DNA of 64,000 nucleotides. It comes from an uncultured Gammaproteobacteria bacterium (GTDB lineage: Bacteria; Pseudomonadota; Gammaproteobacteria; CAKMZV01). This document shows positions 53,263 to 63,870 of this stretch, in pieces (the stretch's first letter is position 1; the number at the start of each line of letters is the position of its first letter). The stretch is taken from assembly GCA_929200535.1 (NCBI GenBank), contig CAKMZV010000003.1, positions 49,237 through 113,236 of the forward strand, written 5' to 3'. Below the pieces are notes generated by a model. It had not been told where the DNA came from and searched no databases. It was given only the letters and a program-made list of their open reading frames with translations. The position numbers and the translations under genes are program-made.

Positions 53263-54255
53263 ATGTACATAGCTATTGATGCAATGAGTGGGGATTGGGG
53301 GTTATCGGTGGCTATCCCTGCTGCTGTAACTGCTGTTAAAAAATGGGATGATTTGAATTTAATATTGGTGGGGGATAAAGAGCAAATTGTCTCAATGCTC
53401 CCAGCCGAATATAAAGACTCTTCCAGGATTCTTATTCAGCATGCCAGTGAAGTCGTTTTAATGGACGACCATCCAGTGCAGGCACTGCGTCAAAAAAAAG
53501 ATTCATCAATGCGTGTTGCCATTGATTTAGTTAAAAAAAATGAAGCGACAGCCTGCTTAAGCTCGGGCAACACAGGTGCCTTAATGGCAACATCAACATT
53601 AGTATTACGAACAATAAAAAGCATTGAAAGACCCGCAATTTGTGCGGCAATGCCAAGCCAAAAAGGATGGGTATATACCTTAGATCTTGGAGCAAATGTT
53701 GATGTGAGTGCGGTCCAATTGCACCAATTTGCCTTAATGGGAATTGCGATGGTTCAAGCAATTGAAAATATTGAAAAACCTACAGTAGGCTTAATGAATG
53801 TTGGTTCTGAAGAGAGTAAAGGGAACAAAATAACCCAAAAGGCACACGCCCTAATCAGCAATGATGAGAATATCAATTATTTAGGCTTTGTTGAGGGGGA
53901 TGATATTTATGTTGGCAATGTGGATGTCATTGTGATGGGGGGATTGGAGGGAAATATTGCCCTTAAAACTTCGGAAGGTCTGGCAAAATATATCTCCGCC
54001 ATCATCAAACAAGAATTCAAGGCAAACATTCTCAACAAGATTATTGCACTTATTAGCTACCCTATTTTAAAAAACATAGCTAAAAAACTTAGCCCCAGTA
54101 AATATAACGGAGCCTGCTTAATCGGGCTAAATGGCATTGTTGTTAAAAGCCATGGCAATGCGGATGTAAATGGATTTTTACAAGCGATTGGTGTTACCAG
54201 GCAACTTGCCCAAAATAATACTCCAGAAAAAATTAAAAATCTTATACGCACTTAA
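53263..54255 (+). CDS. plsX: Phosphate acyltransferase PlsX
   Basis: IAIDAMSGDWG, LSSGNTGALMA, GDDIYVGNVDVIVMGG. Confidence 0.95.
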   Translation: MYIAIDAMSGDWGLSVAIPAAVTAVKKWDDLNLILVGDKEQIVSMLPAEYKDSSRILIQHASEVVLMDDHPVQALRQKKDSSMRVAIDLVKKNEATACLSSGNTGALMATSTLVLRTIKSIERPAICAAMPSQKGWVYTLDLGANVDVSAVQLHQFALMGIAMVQAIENIEKPTVGLMNVGSEESKGNKITQKAHALISNDENINYLGFVEGDDIYVGNVDVIVMGGLEGNIALKTSEGLAKYISAIIKQEFKANILNKIIALISYPILKNIAKKLSPSKYNGACLIGLNGIVVKSHGNADVNGFLQAIGVTRQLAQNNTPEKIKNLIRT

Positions 54256-54270
54256 AACTATTTACTTAAA

Positions 54271-55230
54271 ATGCAACAAAACTATTCACGAATTATTGGC
54301 ATTGGCTCTTACCTGCCACCCAAAGTAGTCACCAATGATGACTTGGCAAAATTTGTTGATACCTCAGATGAATGGATTAGTAGTCGCACAGGAATATCAC
54401 AAAGGCATTTTGTCGAAACTGAAAAATGTAGTGATTTAGCCTATGAAGCCGCAAAAAATGCTCTCTTAAGTGCTGATTTTTCTGCAGAGAAATTGGATGC
54501 CATCATTGTTGCCACAACTACAGCAGATAAAGTATTTCCAAGTGTCGCTTGTAATGTTCAATATCGCATTGGTGCAAGAGGGTGTTGTAGTTTTGATGTA
54601 CAAGCCGTATGTGCTGGCTTTATGTATGCTCTCGGTATTGCAGACTCAATGATAAAAGCAGGACAATATAAAAATGTCCTCGTTATTGGTAGCGAAACAA
54701 TGTCTAAACTAATGGACTGGGAAGATCGTAGCACCTGTGTTCTTTTTGGTGATGGTGCTGGGGCGATGCTACTTACCGCAGATAACCAACCCGGCATTAT
54801 CAGCACCACCTTGCATGCTGATGGTAAGCACGAAGAACTGCTCCACGCTCCGATTATCTCACCCAGAAATAACGACACGGTAGGCTACTTAAAAATGGAA
54901 GGCAATAAAATATTTAAAATTGCGGTTAATAATATGGGAAAAATCATCGATGAAACACTCACCAATGCCAATATGAGTTACCAAGAATTAGACTGGCTTA
55001 TCCCTCATCAAGCAAATACTCGCATTATCCAAAGCATTGCTAAAAAGCTTAAAATGCCAATGGAACAAGTGATTGTGACTATTGCCAAGCACGCCAATAC
55101 CTCAGCCGCGTCTGTACCACTTGCCTTTGATAGTGCTGTACGTAATGGTAAAATAAAAAAAGGGGATAATTGCATTATGGTTGCCTTTGGAGGTGGACTT
55201 ACTTGGGGGTCATGCCTTGTCAAATACTAA
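54271..55230 (+). CDS. fabH: 3-oxoacyl-ACP synthase III
   Basis: DEWISSRTGI, VQAVCAGFMYAL, PHQANTRIIQSIA. Confidence 0.96.
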   Translation: MQQNYSRIIGIGSYLPPKVVTNDDLAKFVDTSDEWISSRTGISQRHFVETEKCSDLAYEAAKNALLSADFSAEKLDAIIVATTTADKVFPSVACNVQYRIGARGCCSFDVQAVCAGFMYALGIADSMIKAGQYKNVLVIGSETMSKLMDWEDRSTCVLFGDGAGAMLLTADNQPGIISTTLHADGKHEELLHAPIISPRNNDTVGYLKMEGNKIFKIAVNNMGKIIDETLTNANMSYQELDWLIPHQANTRIIQSIAKKLKMPMEQVIVTIAKHANTSAASVPLAFDSAVRNGKIKKGDNCIMVAFGGGLTWGSCLVKY

Positions 55231-55253
55231 CATAATAAAAAAATAGATAAACA

Positions 55254-56198
55254 ATGACATACGCACTTACCTTTCCTGGTCAAGGCTCGCAAAGTATAGG
55301 AATGTTGCAAGAGTTGCTTGCGACACATACAAAAATTGTCACAGATACGCTAACAGAAAGCTCAGATGCAATCGGCATTGACTTGCTTTCCCTATGCCAA
55401 GAAGGACCAGCTGAAAGCATCAATCAAACCTCCACTACCCAACCGCTAATGCTCTCGGCAGATATTGCCGTATGGCGAGTTTTACAAAGCGAATGTGAAC
55501 TCAAGCCCTCCCTCCTCGCTGGGCACTCGCTTGGCGAGTATGCTGCTTTAGTCGTTGCCGAAAGTCTTAATCTTGTCGATGCTACACAAATAGTACGCCA
55601 TCGGGGCGAATTAATGCAACAAGCCGTACCTGAAGGAGTCGCTGGAGTTGCGGCAATTTTAGGCTTAGAAAATCAAACCGTTGTTGATATTTGCGAGCAA
55701 CTCTGTGATGAAGAAATCGTCAGTGCCGTGAATTTTAACGCACCGGGTCAAGTGGTCATTGCTGGACATAAAAATAAAGTATCACAAGCCATTGAAAAAC
55801 TAAAAGAAGCGAATGCCAAAAGAGCCTTAATGCTCCCACTTAGCGTGCCTGTACACTGCAAACTATTACAACCCATCGCCAGCACATTTAAGGAAAAATT
55901 AACACAATACGAATTAAAAACCCCAAGCATCCCAATTATTCATAATGTAGATGCTAAAACAAAATCAACACCCGCTGAAATTCAACAAGCCTTAGTCGAA
56001 CAAATTTATAGCCCTGTTAACTGGGTTCAATGTATGCAAAATGCACTTGAGAACACCCCATCATTGCAAACTATTGCCGAGTGTGGCCCCGGGAAAGTGC
56101 TTTGGGGGCTTAATCGAAGAATCCTTAAAACCGTTGAGCATTTTAGCCTCTACGACAATGATTCTATGCAAAAATTCACCACCCACATAAACGCCTAA
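55254..56198 (+). CDS. fabD: Malonyl-CoA:ACP transacylase
   Basis: LTFPGQGSQSIGML, AGHSLGEYAALV. Confidence 0.96.
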   Translation: MTYALTFPGQGSQSIGMLQELLATHTKIVTDTLTESSDAIGIDLLSLCQEGPAESINQTSTTQPLMLSADIAVWRVLQSECELKPSLLAGHSLGEYAALVVAESLNLVDATQIVRHRGELMQQAVPEGVAGVAAILGLENQTVVDICEQLCDEEIVSAVNFNAPGQVVIAGHKNKVSQAIEKLKEANAKRALMLPLSVPVHCKLLQPIASTFKEKLTQYELKTPSIPIIHNVDAKTKSTPAEIQQALVEQIYSPVNWVQCMQNALENTPSLQTIAECGPGKVLWGLNRRILKTVEHFSLYDNDSMQKFTTHINA

Positions 56199-56211
56199 AC
56201 ATAAAATCACT

Positions 56212-56955
56212 ATGCAAGAAAACCCTCAAAAAATCGCCCTTATTACTGGTTCATCAAGAGGTATTGGAGCAGCCATTGCCAAAATTTTTGCTGAAAATGA
56301 CTATATCGTTATTGGCACTGCAACCACAGATACAGGAGCCAATAAAATCAGCGAAACCTTGCAAGTTCACAACCCTAAAAATCTTGGTATTTGCCTTAAT
56401 GTAGCTGATTTAGAGAGTATTAAAAACTGCCAAAAAATCATTGAAGAACACGTCGGTGCACCGCAAATTCTCATCAATAACGCAGGCATTACTAAAGATA
56501 ACTTAATGATGAGGATGAAGCAACAAGAATGGAATGAAGTGATCAACACGAATCTCAATTCCATATTCAACATTACCCAAACCTTTATCAAAGGAATGCT
56601 TAAAGTTCGATTTGGCAGAATTATTAACATCTCATCGGTTGTTGGGGCAACTGGAAATTTCGGACAAGCTAACTACGCCGCCGCCAAAGCTGGAGTGATT
56701 GGCTTTACTAAAACCATTGCTCGCGAATTAGGATCACGCAATATTACAGCCAACTGCATTGCCCCTGGATTTATCATCACTGATATGACCGAACAACTTC
56801 CAGATAATGTCAAAGAAACACTCCTTAACCAAATCCCCTTAGGACGACTTGGAGAACCCCAAGAAATTGCTAAAGCCGCCCTATTTCTTGCTCAACATGG
56901 AGACTATATTACAGGACAAACCATACATATTAACGGAGGAATGTTCCTAAATTAA
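56212..56955 (+). CDS. fabG: 3-oxoacyl-ACP reductase
   Basis: ALITGSSRGIGAAIA, NAGITKDNLMMRM, YAAAKAGVIGFTK. Confidence 0.96.
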   Translation: MQENPQKIALITGSSRGIGAAIAKIFAENDYIVIGTATTDTGANKISETLQVHNPKNLGICLNVADLESIKNCQKIIEEHVGAPQILINNAGITKDNLMMRMKQQEWNEVINTNLNSIFNITQTFIKGMLKVRFGRIINISSVVGATGNFGQANYAAAKAGVIGFTKTIARELGSRNITANCIAPGFIITDMTEQLPDNVKETLLNQIPLGRLGEPQEIAKAALFLAQHGDYITGQTIHINGGMFLN

Positions 56956-57006
56956 ACCCTATTATTTCATAATTATTTCCAACAACATAAAAAAAGATTT
57001 CAAAAA

Positions 57007-59019
57007 ATGATTCATAAAGCCTTTCTTTATGTGTTATTCACACTCATAATCACTCTGGGACTTAACTCAGCTTCATACGCAGAAGAATCTTTGACCAATA
57101 CTCAAATTGCCCCACAGCATATTAACCTTATCAACCAAAGAGTCCTAAAAAAAGTAAAAAAATGGTTAGATAAAGAATTAAAATTTTTATCTCTAACCAA
57201 CAATAATCCCTCAACAAATATTCAAACAACAGACACCGCCTCAAAATACACACTCACCAGCATTTTCATAAAACATAACCAATGGGAAAATACCCACCAA
57301 TTTCCACTCATAGAAGAAACTACCACCCCTCCCGCTGCTGCACCTTGGTATCAAAAAATTCTTGATTACTTCGATACTTTTGAGGAGAAAAAACCGGTAG
57401 TCATTACTGCCAAAGAAAAAATCATTGATCAAATCAAAGTTATTATCTCCTTTAACTCTGAAAAAGATAAACAATCTTTTTCTACTGAATTGCAATTCAA
57501 ACTTAGAAAACAAATTTATCTTGAACTCACAAAAATCAGCTACACCCCCTTATTTATTTCTGTTATAGCACAAACCGATATTCCAAAAATAAATAACAAC
57601 CTTCCGCCTCTATCACCTGAGAGCACATTCTCCTCTGATAAAAAACGTCTCCTATTAGAAATTATTCTTTTGCTAATAAGTTTAGTTCTTATTATTCTAT
57701 TCATAAAACGACTAATCAAAAAAAAATCGGTCAAAGAAAAAAAATCAATCTCTAATAAAACAAAAACCTCCTCTCTTTCAGGCTCTCTAAAACTAAAAAA
57801 TGAACATCCACCAACTGAAAAACCACTCTCTGCCAATGATAGTAATAAAAGCTCGTCTGTAAAAGACCCCACCCTAACCTTATCCAAACAGCAAAAAACA
57901 ATCCAAAACCTTAAAAACGACCTATTCAATCAACTAATAGGCACTGTTACCAAACACCCTTATTTCCTGAGAAAAATTTATGAAATTTGGCAACAACGCT
58001 ATAACAAATCTACAGGTAAAAATCAAACCCCTTATGTTGGAGAAAAAATTGTCATTCTTTATGATATATTAGAAAAAAAAGTTATTGAGCAAGCAATACC
58101 GACACTTTCTCAAAATGAACTACTTATTATTGAAAATCAACTCAACGATCTCCAGGATAATACAGAAAAATGGCAAACTCTTTACCAAGAAGTCAAACAA
58201 GACATTCAATATTTAGAGCAACACCTCGACAACCCCGACCCCTATCAAACCCCCTTTGGTTTCATAAAAGCAATGCCTGACCAAGCCATTATTTTATTAC
58301 TAAACAACAAAGCTCAACATATTCAAAGCATTACCTTAGCCCAATTTGACGCAGCTCGTTGCCAATCACTCGTACTACACCTCAGCGAACCGAAAAAACA
58401 TAAAAGTATAATGCGAGAAATTGAACACTATCGTAAATACGATGGATATTTTTTTCAAGATGTTGCCAGCTATCTTTGCTACTCACTTACTCAAACTGTT
58501 TTTCAAGATAATACCGTTCCAATCGATGAAGTATCCGCAACCTATGCTGAACAATCTCCTGCCGAAACACAACGTGCCTTAGGAGATTTTAAAAGACAAC
58601 AAAATCTCGGATTAGTAACACCGAAAAATACCACAAATGAACAACAAGATGTAGAAGATTCTCAGCCTCGATTAACCGCTATTGACGAACCATACATAAC
58701 AAATACGAGCGATAATACATTTGTACTTACCAACGACTCACAACCTCTATCAGCAGACAATTTTATAAATACCCCTAATAAGCTAACCCCACAACCTGAG
58801 CCAACACCAACTGACAATACAGCACCATCCACCTCAAACCTTCAAGATGAGTCTAATTCAAATGAACCTCTCTCTAAAAAAACTGAAGACTCACAACCTA
58901 AAATACCATCTACAAAATCTTCCTCAACCAAACTACAAGAACCTGAAGACTACAAACCATCAATAATTAATAAAAATTCACTCGCCAATGAATGGTTCGA
59001 TTTTGGCAATAAAAAATAA
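57007..59019 (+). CDS. Uncharacterised protein with signal peptide, one central TM segment and low-complexity C-terminus
   Basis: 670 aa ORF; N-terminal hydrophobic signal, TM at LLLEIILLLISLVLIILFI, C-terminal P/S/T/N-rich tail. Confidence 0.8.
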   Translation: MIHKAFLYVLFTLIITLGLNSASYAEESLTNTQIAPQHINLINQRVLKKVKKWLDKELKFLSLTNNNPSTNIQTTDTASKYTLTSIFIKHNQWENTHQFPLIEETTTPPAAAPWYQKILDYFDTFEEKKPVVITAKEKIIDQIKVIISFNSEKDKQSFSTELQFKLRKQIYLELTKISYTPLFISVIAQTDIPKINNNLPPLSPESTFSSDKKRLLLEIILLLISLVLIILFIKRLIKKKSVKEKKSISNKTKTSSLSGSLKLKNEHPPTEKPLSANDSNKSSSVKDPTLTLSKQQKTIQNLKNDLFNQLIGTVTKHPYFLRKIYEIWQQRYNKSTGKNQTPYVGEKIVILYDILEKKVIEQAIPTLSQNELLIIENQLNDLQDNTEKWQTLYQEVKQDIQYLEQHLDNPDPYQTPFGFIKAMPDQAIILLLNNKAQHIQSITLAQFDAARCQSLVLHLSEPKKHKSIMREIEHYRKYDGYFFQDVASYLCYSLTQTVFQDNTVPIDEVSATYAEQSPAETQRALGDFKRQQNLGLVTPKNTTNEQQDVEDSQPRLTAIDEPYITNTSDNTFVLTNDSQPLSADNFINTPNKLTPQPEPTPTDNTAPSTSNLQDESNSNEPLSKKTEDSQPKIPSTKSSSTKLQEPEDYKPSIINKNSLANEWFDFGNKK

Positions 59020-59064
59020 AAACCTACCCATAAACTAAAAAGTGGAAAGCTTATCTCAACAACT

Positions 59065-60639
59065 ATGGAACTTCTCTGGCTTGCTCTCGCTTTTTTTTCT
59101 GGATTAAGCGTTAAGATTATCGGCTTACCACCTCTGGTAGGCTACCTACTTGCGGGCTTTATACTAAGTGCCTTTGGAATAGGACTAACAGAAAACTCCA
59201 CCTTAGAGCAACTCTCCGATCTTGGTATCACCCTGATGCTATTTACCATCGGGCTAAAACTTCACTTTAAAGACCTGCTAAAAAAAGAAGTACTTATCGG
59301 CGGCACAATCCATATGTTACTATGGACCCTCCTAACAGTCGCCTTTATCTCCCTAATCACCTTTTTACTACCACACATCAGCAACGTCAGCCTAAGCCAA
59401 GCACTATTGCTCGGCTTTATCCTCAGCTTTAGTAGCACCATCTGTGCTCTAAAAATCCTCCAAGAAAGCACAAACCTCGAAAGCCGACACGGAAAACTTT
59501 GTATAAGTATTCTTGTATTACAAGATGTTTTTGCCGTGGTATTTTTGGTGTTTTCAGCAGGTTATATCCCCTCCATCTGGGCGCTTGCCCTCCCCCTATT
59601 ATTATTACTAAAACCCATACTAAACCGCCTACTCAACCACGTAGGACACGGAGAACTACTCTTTATAATGGGCGTCGTGCTTGCCCTTGCAGGCTATGAA
59701 CTATTTGAAGCGATCAATCTCAAAGGCGATCTCGGAGCACTACTCATAGGAATGCTCCTCAGTGGGCACGCCAAACATAACGAACTCGTAAAATCCCTCA
59801 CCAACTTTAAAGACCTTCTACTCATCGGATTTTTTCTATCTATCGGACTCCTTGGAGTGCCTGATTTTTCAGCACTCTCCATTGCTCTCGTACTCAGCCT
59901 ACTTCTCACACTTAAATTCATCCTATTCTACGCCCTTTTCGCACTACTAAAACTCCGTGCAAGAACCTCCTACCTTACCTCCATTTTGCTATCAAACTAC
60001 GGCGAATTTGGGCTTATTGTTGCCTACATTGGCGTCAGCTTAGGATTACTTTCCGAACAATGGCTGGTGATTCTCGCACTAACAGTTGCTATCTCACTAA
60101 TCATCACCAGCATTTGCTACACCAAAGCCCATGATTGGTATAACCTACTACGTCCTATCCTAAAAAAATATCAACATAATGAACCCCTTGAAGAAGACTG
60201 TCGCAACTATCCTCAAAATATCGACATTCTTATTGTGGGTACTGGCAGAATAGGCTCAAGCGCTCTTGAACGCTTAAATAAATTAAACACACCTAATGTA
60301 TGGGGAATTGACTCCTGCGTTGAACGAGTTGCTAAACTTCAAGAAAAAAAATTCAACGTCTTTCTTGCTGATGCCGAAGATCGTGATTTTTGGCACGATA
60401 TCACTAACCAAAAAATTCAATTAGTACTACTCGCCCTCCCATCAACTGAAGAATCCCTAAAAATCGTTTCTCAACTCAAACAAATAAACTACACAGGAAA
60501 AATTATTGCCGTTGCCCAATATGAAGACGAACGCCAAAAACTACGTAACTCAGGAGTTGATGAAGTCTATAACATTTTCAAAGAAGCGGGTGCAAAATTC
60601 GCTGAAGACAGCCTCGATTTTGCAAATTCAAATAATTAA
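59065..60639 (+). CDS. CPA2-family cation/proton antiporter with TrkA-N domain (Kef-like)
   Basis: Polytopic N-terminus; C-terminal IDILIVGTGRIGSSALERL NAD-binding region. Confidence 0.92.
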   Translation: MELLWLALAFFSGLSVKIIGLPPLVGYLLAGFILSAFGIGLTENSTLEQLSDLGITLMLFTIGLKLHFKDLLKKEVLIGGTIHMLLWTLLTVAFISLITFLLPHISNVSLSQALLLGFILSFSSTICALKILQESTNLESRHGKLCISILVLQDVFAVVFLVFSAGYIPSIWALALPLLLLLKPILNRLLNHVGHGELLFIMGVVLALAGYELFEAINLKGDLGALLIGMLLSGHAKHNELVKSLTNFKDLLLIGFFLSIGLLGVPDFSALSIALVLSLLLTLKFILFYALFALLKLRARTSYLTSILLSNYGEFGLIVAYIGVSLGLLSEQWLVILALTVAISLIITSICYTKAHDWYNLLRPILKKYQHNEPLEEDCRNYPQNIDILIVGTGRIGSSALERLNKLNTPNVWGIDSCVERVAKLQEKKFNVFLADAEDRDFWHDITNQKIQLVLLALPSTEESLKIVSQLKQINYTGKIIAVAQYEDERQKLRNSGVDEVYNIFKEAGAKFAEDSLDFANSNN

Positions 60640-60676
60640 GACTTATTAACAATAGTTGATGCTCTTGCTAAATTGA

Positions 60677-61837
60677 TTATCGTTGGACTGTAAAAGAAAA
60701 AAGAGAGCCGTCATTACCTGTTGCGTATTGTGCTACAAGAGATAGTTCGTCCAAATCCCATTTAAAACCAGCACTCAAGGACGTTTGTGAATTATCCGTT
60801 AGTTTGCTGGAATCATCATTCGCAAAACCAATTGCTTGACTTAAGTAGAGGTTTGGAACCCATTTTTTATCAGCAAGATGATGAGTAAAATCAATACCTG
60901 CAAAAGCACTATTAGAAGCACGAAAACGACCTTCTGCATAAGCTGGTAAATATTTCGCTCCGCCTAAGGCTCTGGCGGTGCCCTTTTTGTTGTGCTCCGT
61001 GATATAGGAAGAAATATCATTTTCAAATTTTTCACACTCTGCACGCTTACTTGCCTTGCTGACTTGATTACACTCAATGCTAAAGGCATCACGTGCATCA
61101 ATCTTCTTTTCGGCAACGGCTAATACAGTGGAATAAAAACCCCTTAGACTTAACTGTGATTTTCGAAACACCTTAAAAAACCAACGATTTTCCAAAGTAA
61201 AAACTGAATCACCACTATAACCAGCAGAGGGTGTGCGGTTTGTTAAATCAAAACTATATTTCACACCACTTAATTTATGTTGTGAAAAATACTGTTCCTT
61301 GCCCGCATTTACCCCCAAGGTGAGTTGTCGAAATGGAGTAAGATGAATGGTAGGTGTTTCAATCGCTTCTTTTTTTGAATCATCCGTAAACCCCTCAATT
61401 TTACTATCGACGAATGCTCCAGAAAATTTCCAATTCCAATCAACCAGTTTCAATTCCGCATTGGCGCCGAGAGCACTTAACTTTGCTTTTTGCCCATAAC
61501 CTTGCGTATTATCATTTATCTTGGTACCACGTTCAAAGTAAGTTAGGGAATTAATTTTCTGTACATACCCAAAAGAAAAATTATAAGTTTTCTCATCATT
61601 GGGTTGATAAGTAACATTTGTACCAACAGCTTCCACATCACCAAGCACGCCACCCAGTAAGTATTTATATTGTTTCTTATAAATATCGGAATAACCAACT
61701 CCATACATAGTCCCTATGCCACCATGATGTAAGATAATGGGTAAAATTTTTCTATCTTTACTTGCCTGAGTATAGGATGTAAAAAGAGAAAATAAACAAA
61801 TCAAAAATAGACTAATTTTTTGCATAAGTGAAAACAT
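60677..61837 (-). CDS. Predicted outer-membrane beta-barrel protein
   Basis: Signal peptide, alternating amphipathic strands, C-terminal SLFSFTVQR. Confidence 0.7.
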   Translation of the reverse strand: MFSLMQKISLFLICLFSLFTSYTQASKDRKILPIILHHGGIGTMYGVGYSDIYKKQYKYLLGGVLGDVEAVGTNVTYQPNDEKTYNFSFGYVQKINSLTYFERGTKINDNTQGYGQKAKLSALGANAELKLVDWNWKFSGAFVDSKIEGFTDDSKKEAIETPTIHLTPFRQLTLGVNAGKEQYFSQHKLSGVKYSFDLTNRTPSAGYSGDSVFTLENRWFFKVFRKSQLSLRGFYSTVLAVAEKKIDARDAFSIECNQVSKASKRAECEKFENDISSYITEHNKKGTARALGGAKYLPAYAEGRFRASNSAFAGIDFTHHLADKKWVPNLYLSQAIGFANDDSSKLTDNSQTSLSAGFKWDLDELSLVAQYATGNDGSLFSFTVQR

Positions 61838-62075
61838 AATAGTTTTGGGGTTTATAAAAATAGAAGATTTTCATTCCAATTAGATGAGACAAACTCATAA
61901 ATAATTAGACGTTTAATCGCCCAATATTATTATATAATCCCATAATAAAAGACCGTTGCAGAGTTAATACGTCTGTCTTAGCGAATTTCACACGTAGATA
62001 AGGGCTGTTTTTTTTCGTTTTTCCTTATTCTTTTCTATTTTGAACATTCTCAAATAAGAGTAAAATTAAATGACT

Positions 62076-62236
62076 AAGACTATTGCATTAGGTTATGGGA
62101 GGAAAAGCAGGCAGAAAAAAATTTCATAATCAAGGCGTCAATTGCAGTCAATACGTCCGTCTTAACAAAATTGACAACACCGATTATGGGATTTTTTTCA
62201 AGTGCGACTCTTTCCATAGCCTAATGCAATAGTCTT
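62076..62236. mobile_element. MITE-like non-coding element with ~23 bp near-perfect terminal inverted repeats
   Basis: aagactattgcattaggttatgg (62076-62098) versus the reverse complement of ccatagcctaatgcaatagtctt (62214-62236); one mismatch. Confidence 0.75.
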
Positions 62237-62263
62237 TTATTAACCGCAAAAAACCAAACATCT

Positions 62264-63544
62264 ATGAACGAAATTATTTGTCCCAATTGTCAAAAAGCCT
62301 TTAAGGTTGATGAATCTGGATTTGCTGATATACTCAAACAAGTTCGAGACCATCAGTTTGAGGAGGAACTTACCAATAGATTATTACTTGCTGAAAAAGA
62401 TAAACAAAATGCCGTAAAACTTGCAGAGGCAGAGGTTAAAAATTTTTTGCAGGAAAAATTGGCTGAAAAAGATAAAGAGCTCATCGCATTACAAGCTAAA
62501 AACGAAGCGGAAATTGCAAAAGAATTAGCACAAAAAGAAACTATCATTGCGCAAATGAGTTCTAAAATCCAGAATGCAGAAACCGCAAAAAAACTTGAAG
62601 TAACTCAAGCAATACAAGACATAGAAAAACAACGTGATAAACTTGCCAATGATTTAGAAAGAAAGGAAGCTGATCAAAAGTTAAATGAAAAAACGATTGA
62701 AGAAAAGTTCACCCATCAACTTGGCATCAAAGAAGAAACGATAAAAATGAAAGATGAAGAGATCTCTCGTTTAAAAGATTACAAACAAAAACTGTCAACC
62801 AAAATGGTTGGTGAAACTTTGGAACAACACTGTGAATCTGAATTTAACAAGTTAAGAGCAACCGCCTTTCAAAATGCATATTTTGAAAAAGATAATGATT
62901 CACAAGGAGGTAGCAAAGGGGATTATATTTATAGAGAAATGGATAATTCTGGCAATGAAATTATCTCAATTATGTTTGAAATGAAAAACGAGAATGAGGA
63001 AACTACTACCAAAAAAAGAAACGAAGATTTCTTTACAAAACTTGATAAAGACCGCCGAGAAAAAGGCTGTGAATATGGGGTTTTAGTATCGCTTTTAGAA
63101 TCAGAAAATGAATTGTACAATACTGGAATAGTCGATGTTTCTCATAAATTTGAAAAAATGTATGTCGTGCGTCCACAGTTTTTTATTCCTATTATTACCC
63201 TACTTCGCAATGCGGCAATGAATTCCTTGAAGTATAAACAGGAACTTAACTTAATGAGAAATCAAAATGTTGATATTACTCATTTTGAAGAAAAAATAAA
63301 TGCCTTTAAAACTGGATTTGCAAAAAATTACGATTTAGCCAGTCGAAAATTTAAAACCGCAATTGATGAAATTGATAAAACCATATCACATCTCCAAAAA
63401 ACCAAAGACGCCCTTTTATCATCAGAGAATAATTTACGCTTGGCAAATAATAAAGCCGATGATTTAAGTATCAAAAAATTAACCCACGGCAACCCAACAA
63501 TGAAAGCAAAATTTGAAGATTTAAAAAAGCAACCTAAAGAATGA
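62264..63544 (+). CDS. DUF2130-like coiled-coil protein
   Basis: [14 protein letters not shown]-terminus, long coiled coil, [19 protein letters not shown]...[25 protein letters not shown]. Confidence 0.85.
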   Translation: MNEIICPNCQKAFKVDESGFADILKQVRDHQFEEELTNRLLLAEKDKQNAVKLAEAEVKNFLQEKLAEKDKELIALQAKNEAEIAKELAQKETIIAQMSSKIQNAETAKKLEVTQAIQDIEKQRDKLANDLERKEADQKLNEKTIEEKFTHQLGIKEETIKMKDEEISRLKDYKQKLSTKMVGETLEQHCESEFNKLRATAFQNAYFEKDNDSQGGSKGDYIYREMDNSGNEIISIMFEMKNENEETTTKKRNEDFFTKLDKDRREKGCEYGVLVSLLESENELYNTGIVDVSHKFEKMYVVRPQFFIPIITLLRNAAMNSLKYKQELNLMRNQNVDITHFEEKINAFKTGFAKNYDLASRKFKTAIDEIDKTISHLQKTKDALLSSENNLRLANNKADDLSIKKLTHGNPTMKAKFEDLKKQPKE

Positions 63545-63623
63545 GACCTTTGCATAAAAGTATGGCACAAAAAACGTTTTTACTTAAATATGTATGCTAT
63601 TTCCTGTCATTTCTCTTTCTGAG

Positions 63624-63870
63624 ATTCTGAAACAAGTTTCAGAATGACAAACGGGGGCTTATCAATATCACAGTGAACAATAATTACTTTTTTGAACATT
63701 AAATCTGCCCCCTCACCCCAACCCTCTCCCTCAGGGAGAGGGAGTCAGAGCCCCCCATTTGTCATTCTAAGGCTTGCCCTCAGAATCTCTTGCACGGAGT
63801 ATTACTCATTCCCACATAGAAGCACAAACAAGCTCCCTCTCCCTGAGGGAGAGGGCTGGGGGGGGGGTAC
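63624..63870. repeat. Cluster of nested inverted repeats
   Basis: attctgaaac-aa-gtttcagaat (63624-63645), ccctctccct-c-agggagaggg (63722-63742), ccctctccct-g-agggagaggg (63835-63855), plus agaatgacaaacgggggc / gccccccatttgtcattct. Confidence 0.85.
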
